Of a stretch of DNA of 64,000 nucleotides, positions 35,370 to 48,245 are shown in pieces. The DNA is taken from NCBI GenBank assembly GCA_029783825.1, contig JAREIK010000728.1, positions 865,651-929,650 of the forward strand, in the 5' to 3' direction. A model generated the notes under the pieces. The model made no database searches. It had not been told where the DNA came from and saw only the letters and a list, made by a program, of their open reading frames with translations. This DNA is from Sapria himalayana (lineage: Eukaryota > Streptophyta > Magnoliopsida > Malpighiales > Rafflesiaceae). Both the position numbers and the translations under genes were made by a program. The stretch's first letter is position 1, and every line of letters begins with the position of its first letter.

Positions 35370-36165
35370 TAGACATTCACAATGAAAATTAATAATAGAT
35401 ATGAATACATATCACTGAAAGCTATGCTAGTTGGGAGGAGCTTCACTAAGATGTGTAAAATCAATTATTATGATAGCTTTTCTTCGATAATCAAGGTAGT
35501 CAAAGTCAAGTTGCTTTTGTCCTTTGTAACTTTTAACATGTACATAATGTATCAATTAGGCATAAAAAAAAAATTATAATAACTTCAATAAAAAATACAT
35601 ATGAAGTGACTATTAGAGTTAGCATATTCTCTTTAACTCTTATATTTTTGTTATAAGAGATGATAAGTTAAGAATCACTTAAATTAAGTAAAACATTCAA
35701 TCATAATTATAGATAAAGGATCCTACAAAACTCAAATATTATTTTGGTGTAGAGATACTCCATAAATGAAATTTTTTATCATAGAGAAAGTATATATTTT
35801 ATATTTTTTACAATAATTTATCTTTAGGATTGTGTTCCAATATATATTCTTATTAATTCAAGTACTAATTTTATTTGGGATGCAACTGAAGCAATTTACT
35901 CTATTACTTATAAGAGAATCATAAAAAAAATTAATTTAAGTATTTAATATACACAGTCAATATAGTTAGTCATTTCATAGAATCTCCTTTGCATATTCGC
36001 CTATGCACAATTTTTCTCATGCCAAGATATATAAAAAATCATCGAGGCACGAGACCTCTTTTAGTAATCACAAGATCTTATAGTTAATTGGGTATTCAGA
36101 TTCACGTTGGTGACCAACTTACACCGAGAGAAAATCAACAATAGAATTTTATATTTTTCTTAAAA
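35370..36165 (+). pseudogene. Ty1/copia RT relic
   Basis: At about 35400-35570 the frame gives KAMLVGRSFTKMCKINYYD then SFSSIIKVVKVKLLLS and MYQLGIK. It matches copia RT (YKARLVAxGFTQxxGIDYxETFSPVxKxxTVRxLLSLA then HQLDVK). At about 35650 FVIRDDKLRIT sits where YVDDIIITGDD is expected, and 35900-35990 keeps a trace of the region before RNase H. It abuts hAT relic C, which lacks its C-terminal half, so the two may have interrupted one another. Confidence 0.7.
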
Positions 36166-36219
36166 ATAATCTTGTTTACTAAAATAATAAATAATTATTT
36201 CAAAATATAATAAAAAAAT

Positions 36220-37400
36220 AATATTCATGACAAGCAATAATGAATCACTCTTACTATTAACATAATCAAAATCATAAATTAATATCAAATACACAACTTT
36301 AACAATATATAGGTATAATTCTAATAATATTTGATATCATTTAGAATTTTTTCTTTTTTATGCTCATTGACAAATATAAAATGAAACTCTTATTTGTTGT
36401 GTCATAAATTATTTTAGTAAATTTCTTATATTTTCTAAAATAAAAAAATAATAATTTATTATCGTTTGTACTATTAGTTTAATTATGTGTTACATATATC
36501 TAACTATAAAAAATAAGCTAATGACTCATACTTAATAGTTCAGACAAACATATTAATCACAATATCATTACTAAAAACAATGAATAAAATACAAAATTTT
36601 ATTTTAAATATTATATTTTCTAAAAATCTTTGTTAAACACTTAAAAATAACAAGAATGTCATAAAAATAAAAAATTTCAAAAAATCATAAAATTTTGTAT
36701 TTAATTATCACTTAAAATCAACATAATAGACAATGAGACATACGAATAAAAAATCATTACAACTAATCAAATGTCAGACATCAAGAAGACCACTCTATTA
36801 TGTTTTCTAAATTCATTAATTATTAATTATTTTTTTAAATTTTAAATATTTTATTATGTCATTCTTTATAGTTGACCTTGACATTTTAAAACAACTAGGC
36901 TAAAAATAGTTTCGCATAATTTAAACTATTATATGATCCTCCAAAAATCTAATCGAGAAACTCATGTAAATAATCAATTTAATCATGTCATCTTTTAAAG
37001 TCATTATGATTAAAAAAAATCAAACTTTTTATTGATCAAACATCAAAGACTCCGTTAAAATAATATTTGTCTAGAATTCAATATACTATGTTTGATAATA
37101 CATTGATTGACGTATCGTTTAATGTGATCAGTGTCACCAGTACTCCGACATACATATATTTTTTATAATATATATATTATATCATATCTTCTTCGTCACT
37201 CCTAGTATTTTTATTTTTAATTATATTAAAGATGTCCAAATTACTGGAGTTGGCAAATTTTTATGTTTTTTATGCACATTGATAAAGACAATAAAATAAG
37301 ACCTAGTTTTGGTTCAAACATTTCAGTCATGTTATTATTATTACATTTCTAAATCTAACTCATTTTAATTAAATTTATTATTTATTATTTTTTTAATATA
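36220..37400 (-). pseudogene. hAT transposase relic C
   Basis: The DNA aligns along its length with about 24100-25760 of the hAT at 22439-26536 once the nested 448-bp element is left out. It includes ACTCTTACTATTAACATA (24130 counterpart), the RWNSTY site near 36320, which is TAG here too, the FDNAANN region near 36560, and the BED-finger side at 37130-37300. At about 36850-36870 the site carries no insertion. It is too decayed to read as protein for long stretches. Confidence 0.65.
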
Positions 37401-37949
37401 TGACACTGTAATAGAAATGAGAGAAGAAGATAAATGTTTTTAAATTTGTTAATAATGTTTTTAATTTATTTATTAATTTTAAAATTCTTATATAAAAAAA
37501 TTAATTCTAACACACTTACAATGTATACTTTAATTTATATGTGCAACAGACACTTTATATGTTCCACCTTATGTTCTTGCACCTACCAATTAATGCTTGT
37601 CACCAACTAAAACCAATGCTCCACAATATTTAAATCATAAATTATTTAAAAAATAAGCACAAAAAACACAATCAATTTTAGAGCAATTAGATTAATGAGA
37701 TGAGAACAATTTATAAATTAACTATAAAAATATATATATCAATATGATATTTATTAAAATTTTTTAATTTAAAAATATTTTTTTTAATATTATTTGAGGC
37801 AAAAGCCAACAGCCATCGAATTTCTGCAATGAGCCATGATATGCAATTTAACAACTCAATAAATTTTTAAAAGGTTTTTTTTTTTAATTAAACCCAACAA
37901 GGCTATGTCGCTGTGACAGCCAAAAAAAACAAGTGACCATTTTAAAAAA
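37401..37949. other. AT-rich sequence, probably 5' flank of hAT relic C
   Basis: No motif is readable. By comparison with the copy at 22439-26536 it would be the untranslated part between the transposase start and the right terminus. Confidence 0.3.
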
Positions 37950-38082
37950 GGGTAGCCTTTTTTAAAATTCCATCGTGCCATGGGGTGTGTCAACATGCCA
38001 AACATGTGGATTTTGATGGTGCGACACAAAGCACATGTAGCCCTGACCAGCACGGCATGAGTCGTGCCATGAGTTGGCACGA
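37950..38082. mobile_element. GC-richer patch, possible right end of hAT relic C
   Basis: CATGCCA/GGCACGA words and the expected distance from the relic's start codon suggest the decayed right subterminal region. No TIR was found. Confidence 0.35.
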
Positions 38083-38815
38083 CCTAAGAAGCACAAACAC
38101 GTACATGAATACGGGAATACGATACGGTGAGATACGGAGACACGATAAATTTTAAAAAATTAGGATACGAATATGAATAAGAAACGGCATGATAAAATAA
38201 AATAAAAATAATTATTTTTATAAATATTATTCTTAATAAATATTGATAAAATAAAATAAAATAAATTTAATAATTATATTTATAAATATTAGGTATTTTA
38301 TAAAATAAAATAAAATAAAATATTTTATAAAATAAAATTATTTTTTTATTTTATAAAATAAAAATATTCTATTTTATTTTAGTTTATAAAATAATATTTA
38401 TATTTCTCTTATTTTATAAAATAAAATATTATTCTTTAAATAAAATTTATATTTGATACCCACAGAATCGTCCCCCCCCCCTCCCCGTAGAATCGCCCTA
38501 GCCCCCCCCCCCCTCCCCGTAGAATCGCCCTACCACCCCCCCCCCCTCCCCGTAGAATCGCCCTACCACCCCCCCCCTCCCCGTAGAATCGCCCTACCAC
38601 CCCCCCCCCCTCCCCGTAGAATCGCCCTACCACCCCCCCCCCTCCCCGTAGAATCGCCCTACCACCCCCCCCCCCTCCCCGTAGAATCGCCCTACCACCC
38701 CCCCCCCCTCCCCGTAGAATCGCCCTACCACCCCCCCCCCCTCCCCGTAGAATCGCCCTACCACCCCACCCCCCTCCCCGTAAAATCGCCCTACTACCCC
38801 CCCCCCTCCCCGTAA
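38083..38815. mobile_element. Rearranged relative of the 693-1162 element, with an expanded C-rich core
   Basis: The left end CTAAGAAGCACAAACACG resembles CTATGTTGCACGGACACG (13 of 18). Then come CGATACGG/GGATACG words and an AT stretch with AATATTAGGTATTTTA, the exact complement of a stretch at about 1000-1015. So it is the same family in the opposite orientation. The G/C-rich core has become the minisatellite at 38468-38814, and the far end was not found. Confidence 0.6.
38468..38814. repeat. C-rich minisatellite, ~31-34-bp unit, about 10 copies
   Basis: The unit is CTCCCCGTAGAATCGCCCTA plus CCA and a C run of variable length. Ten GTA(G/A)AATCGCCCTA cores are seen, with partial units at each end. 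Unit length changes only through the C run. On the minus strand each unit has several G runs of three to ten or more. Open frames across it are repeats of the same few residues, not genes. Confidence 0.95.
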
Positions 38816-40629
38816 ATTTCTCACCAAACAAAAAAAATTAGATCCTATGCAAGTTAGCAACAACACTTTGCATCTCAAATGACAGAGATATTTGACATAG
38901 TTTCAAAATGAATTTAATTGAGACTATAAAAAATTTGAGAACTTGAACAAGGTACTACTCACTTTACCCATTTTACCTAACAAGCTACACAGTTCTTAGA
39001 AGTTTTTTCAATAAAAATTTTGTATCAAAAAAATAGATAAATTGAGTAGCTTATTGACATAATAATTATATATTTACTACCAATTAATTTGTTTTAATTT
39101 CATAACTAGAAATTGGGTAATAAAGAGTTTTTTCCCTAGACCAAGATTATTGGAGAAACACATCTTTCATCTCATTATTATCTTCTTTTATTTGCTGCAT
39201 TATATCCTTCAAAAGAATAATCTACTGATCCTTCTTTTTTATTTTTGTCTCCATAACTATAATACGTTTATTTATTTCTATTACTTGCTACTCGACCATC
39301 TCATCAACTACTATTGTGATAGAGGAACTAGAAACACGACTGCTTGAACAAAAAAACACTCCCTTCGAGCCAATGGCGTACACTCATTGCTCCTTTTAAC
39401 TTCCTATGATCTCCCAATATATAGGATCATAGTAAAATGATGAAAATTCATAGAACCCTCAATTAGCTGATAAGCAGTTGTCACACATTCCTCCACGAGG
39501 TCATGTGATAAAATAAAAAATAAATTATTGTGCTAGATATAAATACATTAAATCTAATATTTTTGATTTCACACTTAACTTTCAACATTTAATGCAGTAG
39601 TCAAATAATTTATTAAAATAGGAGATACTTATAGCAATCATCTGATATTTATTGTCGACAAACTAACCATCTGCTTTCTTCATATTCATCTTCATGAAGA
39701 TCTCATAAAATTTAAGATCTCGACCTAATTTTAACCTAAAGTATGAATGTATTAAGCGAAAAAATAACATATATTACAAATTAGAAGAATTCATTATTTT
39801 AAATTTGTAAGGCTTTATAACTAATAAAAATGTGTTATCTAAAATTTTAGGTCATAATTTAAAAAAAAGACAATGAAAGAAAATTTTAGCAAAAATTGTA
39901 AAACCATACAAATTTTTGAATTATTTGGACTATTAGGCCAACGGCTAAATATTTAAATATTTTAAAGTTTAAAAAGTTATCAAATCTCAAGTGTGCTCAA
40001 TGGTCGACTTTGACCCTTCTATGTGGTGAGACATGCATGTATCTGATCTAGCTACCTCAGTCAATCGATTCTTGCTAGCTATCTCTAATTTTTTTCTTCA
40101 CTTCTAGCTCTTCCCAGTACTTAAGCTGCTTTGGACACTCATTCTCAAGTATAAAATCAATCATATCTTTTATAATCTTCAATTTATGGAGAAAGTATAA
40201 ATACCAATTAGCAGCTTTGCTCACAATAACTTTATTTGTCCATTAAATTAGGGTGCCCATGAACACTGATACTATATATAAAAAAACACAAAAAATTATA
40301 ATAATAACAAGGACATCATACTTTTATGCTTGAATAGTAACCAACTTAATAGTTGAACAAAATATTTAATTAATTTGTAATGCTTTTGTTTCTTTAATTA
40401 TACCTAAAAATCATCAAAGTTAACCTTTTTAGTCTATTTAGAAACTTTCTTCTATTAGAATACTTTGGAATCAACCATTTTTTTAATAAACATTGTAATA
40501 ATAATCAAACACTTGTGAGATAGAAAGAAACTATAAAAATAAACATAAAACATTAAAAACAAACAATTCACAACTATACATAAAAACAAAACCACTAATA
40601 GAGACATCATATTTTTTATTAAAGTAATA
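38816..40629 (-). other. AT-rich sequence, perhaps downstream part of the CACTA element
   Basis: The minus strand at about 40040-40240 reads ILENECPKQLKYWEEL, which faintly recalls the second protein of plant CACTA elements. This is weak. No TIR starting CACTA was found. Confidence 0.3.
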
Positions 40630-43600
40630 TGTATGTATATGTTATATCTCTCATCCACAATCTATATTACTAACTTAGCACTACCTGTAGAGAAACCAAT
40701 AATAAATTATGATGTCAATGATGCAATAAAAGGGAGAACATCTTATGATTTAGAATGTGGTGTTGATGATGGAGATGAATCAAAAGTCTGTGGAGGAGAG
40801 GCAATGGGTGGTGGCCTTATACTGATAAAGATAATGGTGCAGATGTCAATGATGGTGATGGTGATTGTCTGGATAGGGTAGGCATGAGATGGTACTGACA
40901 ATACAATAGGACGTAAAATATTAGATGAATTTCGTCCATGTCCAAGTCCACGACCACCATCTTGTCCACCTCCACCTCCACCATGCCCACGTCCTTTATG
41001 CGCCATCTAGTGTACAAAAAGTAAATACATAAAACATATAATAGAGATATAATAAAAATATAAATTAATATTATATGATGAACAATCATGCATGTTAGAA
41101 AAACACATACTGATGAATTACAACAAAATATTGAAAGTCTTTGAAACTATAATATTCTAATACTTTTATAAAAGTTTTAATTATCTATATCACTATGAAA
41201 CTCTAATGGATCTTCTAACATTTCATCTAATTCAGATGGAAGTTCCAACTCAACTTCAAATTGAACATGATCATCTTTAATTTTTATTAAGTCACCATTT
41301 GAGTCGCATAGATTTTCTAAATCTTCATCTACATGCATAAACTCAATATTATTTATTTCATCTTCTTGAAATGCCGATGCAATAACTAAATTTGCACTAC
41401 TTGGTTGAGATATTGATACTTCAATATTTAATCAAGTTTAATTTTACAAATAGCCCACCAGTCACTTTTATCATGAGATAAACTCGGGTATGTACAAAAA
41501 TATACTTGAGTGACATGAACTACCATAATACATTGCTCATATCGATTAAATCTGCATTTATGGTTATTAACATCCACTAGCTTATAATCCAAATGAATCT
41601 TTGTGTCCACATTTCGTGTATGATCAAACCACTCACAATTGAATAATACAATCCTATTATTTTTAAATCTTTTAATCCACTATAATTTGATCCTTTAATT
41701 CATTCTCCACCATTCATAGTTGCTTTAAAAGAACAGTGCCCTAGTGTGTGAAATTTATATCCATTGACAACATACTCAGAATTGATAGTCACATATTTAA
41801 ACGGTCATTTACTTATATTTTGTATGAATGTGTTGGAATTTCCAATTGAATGATCATTTGTCTATTGCATATATTTAACAAATGCTGTTAAAAAATATAA
41901 GATACTAATAAATCAAATTATTCGAATAATTAAGAGTTAATAATTCTCAAATAGTTTTGAACCAATTCACAAATTCAATTTCTAACATAGAATCAACCTT
42001 ATGGGTGAAAATGATTAATTGCTTATGTTTTAACTGCTCAATATAAACAGAGGAACAACAATAGATATTAATTTTTAGTTACTCCTATTCGAGATAAAAT
42101 GATCCTATGATTATACCTATTACCATTTTGGATTTACATACATCATATATGGAACAACCTCCTCACAATTAAGTAAAACATAGCTTCGAGTTGTTTTGTA
42201 CTCTTCATTTGTCTTATATCTTTTTTATGCTCATCTAGAGGGTTTGAAGATAGATATCATATCATTAGATTCATCTTTTACTAGCACACGATCATCATCA
42301 TTCCGAGTTACATTTCTATGCTTTGTATTGAGCATTGACATAGTCCTCAAAATAATAAAAACAAAAAAATGATTCTTTTTCTACTAAATATGTATTGTAA
42401 ATTAAACATTCAACTTTTATTTTATTTCTAACATTGAATTTCAACTTACGAAAATACCTACAACCATTATGTCAAGTTTCAATAAAATCAAATTACAATA
42501 TTAATTTATGATTGAAATAATATAACACACCTATTTATATTTATTTACCTCTCAAATTGATACATCCACATATATTACACTTGCACATCTAACATTGATT
42601 CATAAGCCAAATGAACCCAAAAATATTCTATTGAGTCAAAAAAACTTAGTGAAAATATTCATTCAAACTTACAAAGAATGAGAGGTATGTCATTCTCAAG
42701 TCTCACTGTCATTTATTTTGATTCTGGTTGTGGTTAGCTCTTTGAAGAACAAACTAAGTACTGTAAGGACTTTTCAAATATTTAGGGAAAATATTTCACG
42801 AAAAATAATTGGTATTAATCTTTGCATAAAAACATAATAGTCATAACTTTACATCTGAAATAACTTCAGCTTATTCATATCCACACATCTACCCGTATTT
42901 AACACATATTCATCAGAGAATTTTAAATTTTTAATCAATTCACACAATGTTTGTTTTGCCATATTATCAAGTGAGTAACAAGCTTTAGGATATTTTCTCA
43001 TAATCTCATTCTGTTTCAATTCAAGATGCCAACAATAATCATTCAACTCTTATCTTAATTTAAAAGTATTCTTTGTTTTCCCATCTATATTCAGGATAGT
43101 ATTGAAAATATTAAATATATTTTTTCCAATATGCGTTACATCTAAGTTATGAAGAATTAAATTGAACCTCAAATAAGAAAAATCCCAAATAATACTACAT
43201 TTCCTCCAGCCACATATTTTGCATATTGGTCTATCAGTTAATTATCTTCAGACCCAAACTTTGAATCTATATCAAGGAATCATCTTCTGAATGAACAACT
43301 GGTAAAACTATCATCACTATTTTATTTTTTCAAAATGTAATTCTATTTCTACATAATGGATGATTAATAAGTTAAATTTACAATGATTATCAAACCATAA
43401 TTATTTCCTACTAAATTTGAGAGTATCATACTTGTCCGTGCAATACGGCATGCTTACCATCCTAGAGTATTACAACCAAACAACATTGAATATGCAAAAA
43501 AATAACTTACTGTCCACATAAGGGCCACTCATAACATGAAATTTTATTTCTTTGAGATATCATATGTATTCACGCCAATATCCCACAAATAATTCAACTC

Positions 43601-44250
43601 TGCTAAAAGAAACTGTAAGAAAACATTCAACATATCTTTCAGATTTTTTGACCCTAGAACTAATATTGATAGAAACATATATTACTCCATACACAATCAT
43701 AGAGGCAAATAGTAAGGTATCACTATCACTAGCCATATATAATACTATTGTTCATATTAATCAAACGGATGAAACCCATCAGTGCAGAGACTCAATCTCA
43801 CATTTCAACTTTCAACAGCAAAATCTAGATGTATCTAATTAAAATACTTCAAAGCAAGTGAATTTGATGGATGACTTATCATCCCTTATTCAACCTCATG
43901 CTCAAAATGTCACCTCATATCATGTATTGTAGAATTTGATGCATAGTTTCTGTAATTGAGGAATTAAAAGAAAGTAATACATCTTCTTATATACAACTTT
44001 GTTTACTGTTGTTTTTTTATAATACGAGATAACTTCTTAAATCGATGATGATCACAAAACTTATAGCTAATTAATTCAGTATCACCACTCCTATAAAATA
44101 TTTATCGAAACAACAATCAATCTTTTTCACTGGTAGACCCATACTGCGTAGTAACTTCTTTGTGTTGTAAAACTTGTTAATGAGCAAATTATAATTCAAA
44201 ACAATCTATTTCATCAGTTCTGTCACAAACCTTCTGCATAATAACATCAA
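40630..44250 (-). pseudogene. CACTA (En/Spm) TNP2-like transposase relic
   Basis: Read on the minus strand from right to left, the order matches plant CACTA transposases. At about 43060-43130 a NIFNIFNTILNIDGKTKN-type stretch appears. At 42849-43046 AKQTLCELIKNLKFSDEY and NTGRCVDMNKLKLF match KxxICEWLKNLKFPDGYxSNISRCVDxxxLKL. At about 42150 RSYVLLNCEEVVPY is seen. At 41428-41720 comes a DUF4216-like end, FNCEWFDHTRN and VTQVYFCTYPSLSHDKSDWW. Stops and shifts are abundant. The Gly-rich open frame at 40743-41006 has no clear counterpart. Element ends were not identified. Confidence 0.75.
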
Positions 44251-44339
44251 TACCTAGGGATATCACATGGATCAGGCAGCCCAAGCATTGAATTTGGCAT
44301 GGTCCAAAACAATGCTTGTACCATGATCATGACATCCTA

Positions 44340-44550
44340 TGGTATGACTCAGGTCATATTAGGCTGGCACATATCATGCCTTGTGTCATGCCATGCATGT
44401 AGGTAAGGCACATGACACGGGTACACAGTATGGCATGGGTGTACGATACATGACATGGGTACACAGCATGGCATGGGTGCACGGCACATGACACGGGTAC
44501 ACAGCATGGCATGGTTGCACGGCACATGGCACAAGTGCACGACATTTTTA
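44340..44550. repeat. ~38-bp tandem units in a GC-richer patch
   Basis: About 3.5 copies of a unit like CACATGACACGGGTACACAG followed by CATGGCATGGGTGCACGG cover about 44408-44541. CpG is partly replaced by TpG/CpA. The patch may be the left terminus of the hAT copy whose transposase relic lies at 45561-47450. Confidence 0.7.
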
Positions 44551-44909
44551 AGAATTTTTTTTTAATTATAATTTTTATGGGTATCATAGCATTTCGTGAC
44601 AAGTAACATCTAAGTGTAAAAACACAAAGTGCATGTACAACATCCAGATTGTCTATTGCATAAAGAAAAATAAGGTAAACATTATTATCTATTATTATTA
44701 TTTTTTATATTTTATTTAGAATCTTAATGTATTAAATTAATAAACAAATTAAGTACAAGTATACAACATTAAAAAATAATATTTAATAAATTTAATAAAA
44801 AAAAAATTAAACATAGATATAAATTATAATAACTCAACCAAGATATTTAAAATTAGAACTGAGTTCTCCCAAGATCACCAAAAATCCTAAAAATAAATAA
44901 ATTTGAAAA

Positions 44910-45560
44910 TAAATGTATCAAACAGGCCAGCCCGACACGGCCCAACTCAATTTTAGGCTCCCCAACTGGGCTACCATGCCATGCCTGGCCCGGCAAGGAC
45001 CCATGGCCCAAAAACAGCTGGGCTCGACTCGGTTTGGGTTGGACAAAACCCTAGTTTTTAAAAAAAATTAGGGTTTCGGCGGCAGGCCATCGCGCGTCTT
45101 CGCCTGTAGGGGATCGACTCGTATTGACAACGTTCAATGCATTGTCACGCGTGCTGTGCCTACGTGCCGGTATTGCACGATGGGTCGGGGCACGGCACTG
45201 TGGTGTATCGTGCCGGGCACGAGCACGAGCACGGGCACGAGCACGGGCACGACACTATAGCATGTCATGCCAGGCACTAGCACGACACTGTAGCATGTCG
45301 TGCCGGACACAGGCATGGCTAAACCTTGCCATTCCGGACACGGGCACGGCTAAACCTTGTCGTGCCGGACACGGGCACGGTTGAACCTTGTCGTGCCGAA
45401 CACGGGCACGGCTGAACCTTGCCGTGCCGGACACGGGCACGACCGAACCTTGCCGTGTCGAACACGATCACGGCTGAACCTTACCATGCCGGACATGGGC
45501 ACGGCTGAACCTAGGCATGCCAATGCCGGGCCAGCTCGGCCAGGCCCTTTGACACCTCTA
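44910..45560. mobile_element. GC-rich non-autonomous hAT, 651 bp, with a 31-bp tandem array
   Basis: TIRs are TAAATGTATCAAACAGGCC and, from the right, TAGAGGTGTCAAAGGGCC. Flanks TTTGAAAA (44902-44909) and CTTGATAA (45561-45568) match at 6 of 8. At about 45300-45517 seven copies of a 31-bp unit (GCCGGACACGGGCACGGCTG plus AACCTTGCCGT) extend it beyond the 450-520 bp of its relatives. A GCACGA hexamer run lies at about 45218-45250. It abuts hAT relic D. Confidence 0.85.
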
Positions 45561-47450
45561 CTTGATAAGTCTAAATACATTTTAATATAATTTAAAATAA
45601 AAATATTATGAGTGTCAAAGAAGACTCAGTATAGTGTATATATTATAAATATATATAAATGTAATAATTCCAATGACATTGACCACCTTAAGAGACATGT
45701 TGATTAATATACCAAAAAATTTGGTACATTAGATACCATGCAAACCCATCATAGCTACAAGATCTTTAAAATTTAATCAACTTCAGATTCATAAACATCA
45801 TTAAATTATCACAATAAGTTTGAGAGAGAATGAATGACAAAATTAAGTAATATCATAAAATTTCCGAAAGATCCTAGTATAGACAATATTATGTTGACAT
45901 ATTACATATATGTTAATCATAAAATTCCTTGGTTCACAAATAAAAATAATATGATAAAATATTTTAAATTAAAAATATAATTAATAATTAACACACTTAT
46001 GAAATATATTTGAGTGATATCTATGACATCCAATATTTAAACTAATCATGATAATACATTAATCACATGTCTCACCACCCATTATATCGATATTAAGTAG
46101 AAACTAAATAAATAAATTTTAAAATTTTCTTAGATTTTTCCTTCGCATGATGATATCATCATAAATGTGTGAAAAGAATTTTTTTTAAATATAATATTCA
46201 AAAAAAATTGAGAATCATATTCAATAATATTTCAAATAACGATATAATCATTGACATATTTATCAAAATCATTAAAGATAAACTATTAATAGATATTTTT
46301 TATATTAGATATATGTGTCATGTTATAACCTAATAAAGAAAACAAAAATAAAAATTATTTTTCATATATTATAAAATTTAAAAAATTTACTAAAATATCA
46401 TATATTACCTATCAGACAATATAAATTACACACTCTATATTTGTTAGCAAGCCTTAAAAAATTCAAACAAATATAAAATATCTTTTAAATAATACATATC
46501 TAATATTAAAATTATATTTTGCCTAGCAACGAGTAATATCCAACTATGTCAATAATATAAATAACGAACTTATTATTGATGATTCACACTAAGAGACATT
46601 ATATTTTTGAATTCCTAAAAATATTTATATTACAACAAATATATGTTGATTTATATACACTCTCACCATTTGTATTGCATTTCAGTGCATATATAATAAT
46701 AATAATATGTTTAGTATGTATAAATGATACTCTAATTATAGTATAATAACTAATAAAATGAAAACTAAATATTTAAAATATTAATTTTTTATTTCATCTC
46801 TTTATTATTTAATTATCTGTATGAATCTTATGATTAAGATTAAATAGATAAAAAATATATTAATATATATATCTACTTGTATTAACCAAACAAAAGAACC
46901 TAAAAGTTCAATTCAATAAAAATTAATTAAGATTAACATCATATTCAAAGATAATACTTTTGTTATTCAATTAGTAATAAACAAACAAATTAGTTCATCA
47001 AATATGAGCAAACAATCTCAATTCTTATATATCAATTACTTTTATATCCTATCAAATAATAATATTAAGAACAAAATATATTAGATTAGTAAAATACATA
47101 TGAATCCATATATTAGATACTATTTAAAATAACACATAATCTATAAATCCATTCATTATCAAACAAAATATCAAAATCTAAATTTTTGTAATAGTAAATA
47201 TTATTTCAAAAAAAAATCAATCTAAGACCAAATATCAAATAAACACTTTCATACTTGAAAGATTAAAGAAGATTAAAAGATTAATATTCAAGATAAAATA
47301 AAAAAATTGTTAGTAAATGAAAACTCATACAAAAACATCAAGAATATTGAGACTATGCTAGCATCAGAATCAAAATTGACAATCCAAACTAGACTACGAT
47401 TATAGACTAAATATTAATTACCCTATTTGTCATATCTCTCTCATGTTTTA
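45561..47450 (+). pseudogene. hAT transposase relic D
   Basis: Same transposase as at 23170-25752, opposite strand. Plus-strand frames give HLKRHVD-YTKKFGTLDTMQT (copy B HLKRHAEICSKKHGPLDPRQT), then MTKLSNIIKFPKDPSIDNIM, VISMTSNI then CLTTHYID, NAANN-region sequence near 46230, QRVISNYVNNINNELIIDD near 46540, FLKIF near 46610, and TMLASESKLTIQT at 47350-47400. The last keeps the canonical ASES of the dimerisation domain where copy B has VLES. Heavily broken; the BED finger cysteines are lost or cut off by the element on its left. Confidence 0.75.
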
Positions 47451-48245
47451 TGTAAGTTTATTTTGATGATTTACTTTTTTTTTATTTTAAATTTTTCAAT
47501 TTATATGTTATAGTTATTTTCATATGATGTCTATTTCATAATATTGAAAAACAAAATACATGTATATTTTTTTATTTAGTGATAGACTTTTGATTTTTAT
47601 ATCTTATTGATTATATTCATTTTATTTTAAATTTAAGTATAGTATAATATCATTAAATTTTAATATTTAAATTTTACTTAAAATTTTGATATTTAAATAT
47701 TACTTAAATTTTTTGTTATTTGTCAAATAATCCAAATTGCATCACCACTATTGTGTTGCAACCATACTGCCATAGCATAGCCTAGTGGGTACTAATGACT
47801 GCTAACAGCCCATGGGACATCCCACAACCCATGCCCCACAACCATAGGCCACAAGTCCATTGGATACCCCAATGGGCCTTGTGCCCTTAACGACTTGGCA
47901 ACTTCACAAGACCCCAATGGCATGGCTTGTGCCATATGTAAGATGTCAGGTCAGTGTCATGACAATGTCATGCCATTGTTGGCATAACCCAGCATGGCCA
48001 AGTCTTACTTAGAATGACCAACATGCAAAATTCATAAAGTCAAGTCATCAAGCTATATCAAGTTGACATGAATTTGGTCATGCCAACACGGCATAACACA
48101 AGCATCATTTTCATGTCATGTCCAACATTGCACAGCACAAGCACCATTTTCATGACATGTCCCACATGGCAAGCAAGGAGAAGGAGATCCAATTGAGCCA
48201 CCAAAAATTGGATAATGCTAACATGAAACGACCTATTTGGCATTC
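47451..48245. mobile_element. GC-richer patch, possible right end of hAT relic D
   Basis: From about 47740 the sequence is rich in CATGCC/GGCATGG words and has a tandem of about 40 bp (AAGCATCATTTTCATGTCATG and AAGCACCATTTTCATGACATG near 48095 and 48135). It sits where the right terminus of a 4-kb hAT would be. No TIR remains readable. Confidence 0.4.

Noticed and set aside
38468..38814. Regular units resembling a CRISPR array
   Set aside because: The units are contiguous with only C runs between them, not unique spacers, and the DNA is plant nuclear.
38436..38878. Open frames of repeated PPPLPVESPYH or GGGGRAILRG
   Set aside because: They are the minisatellite translated; no start, stop or flanking gene structure supports a protein.
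40743..41006. Gly-rich open frame starting MAHKGRGHGGG
   Set aside because: Low-complexity (CCACCTCCACC-type DNA) and no recognised domain; kept only as part of the CACTA region.
45124..45590. Open frames in the GC-rich element at 44910-45560
   Set aside because: They follow the 31-bp repeat and continue to the TIRs; no family resemblance.
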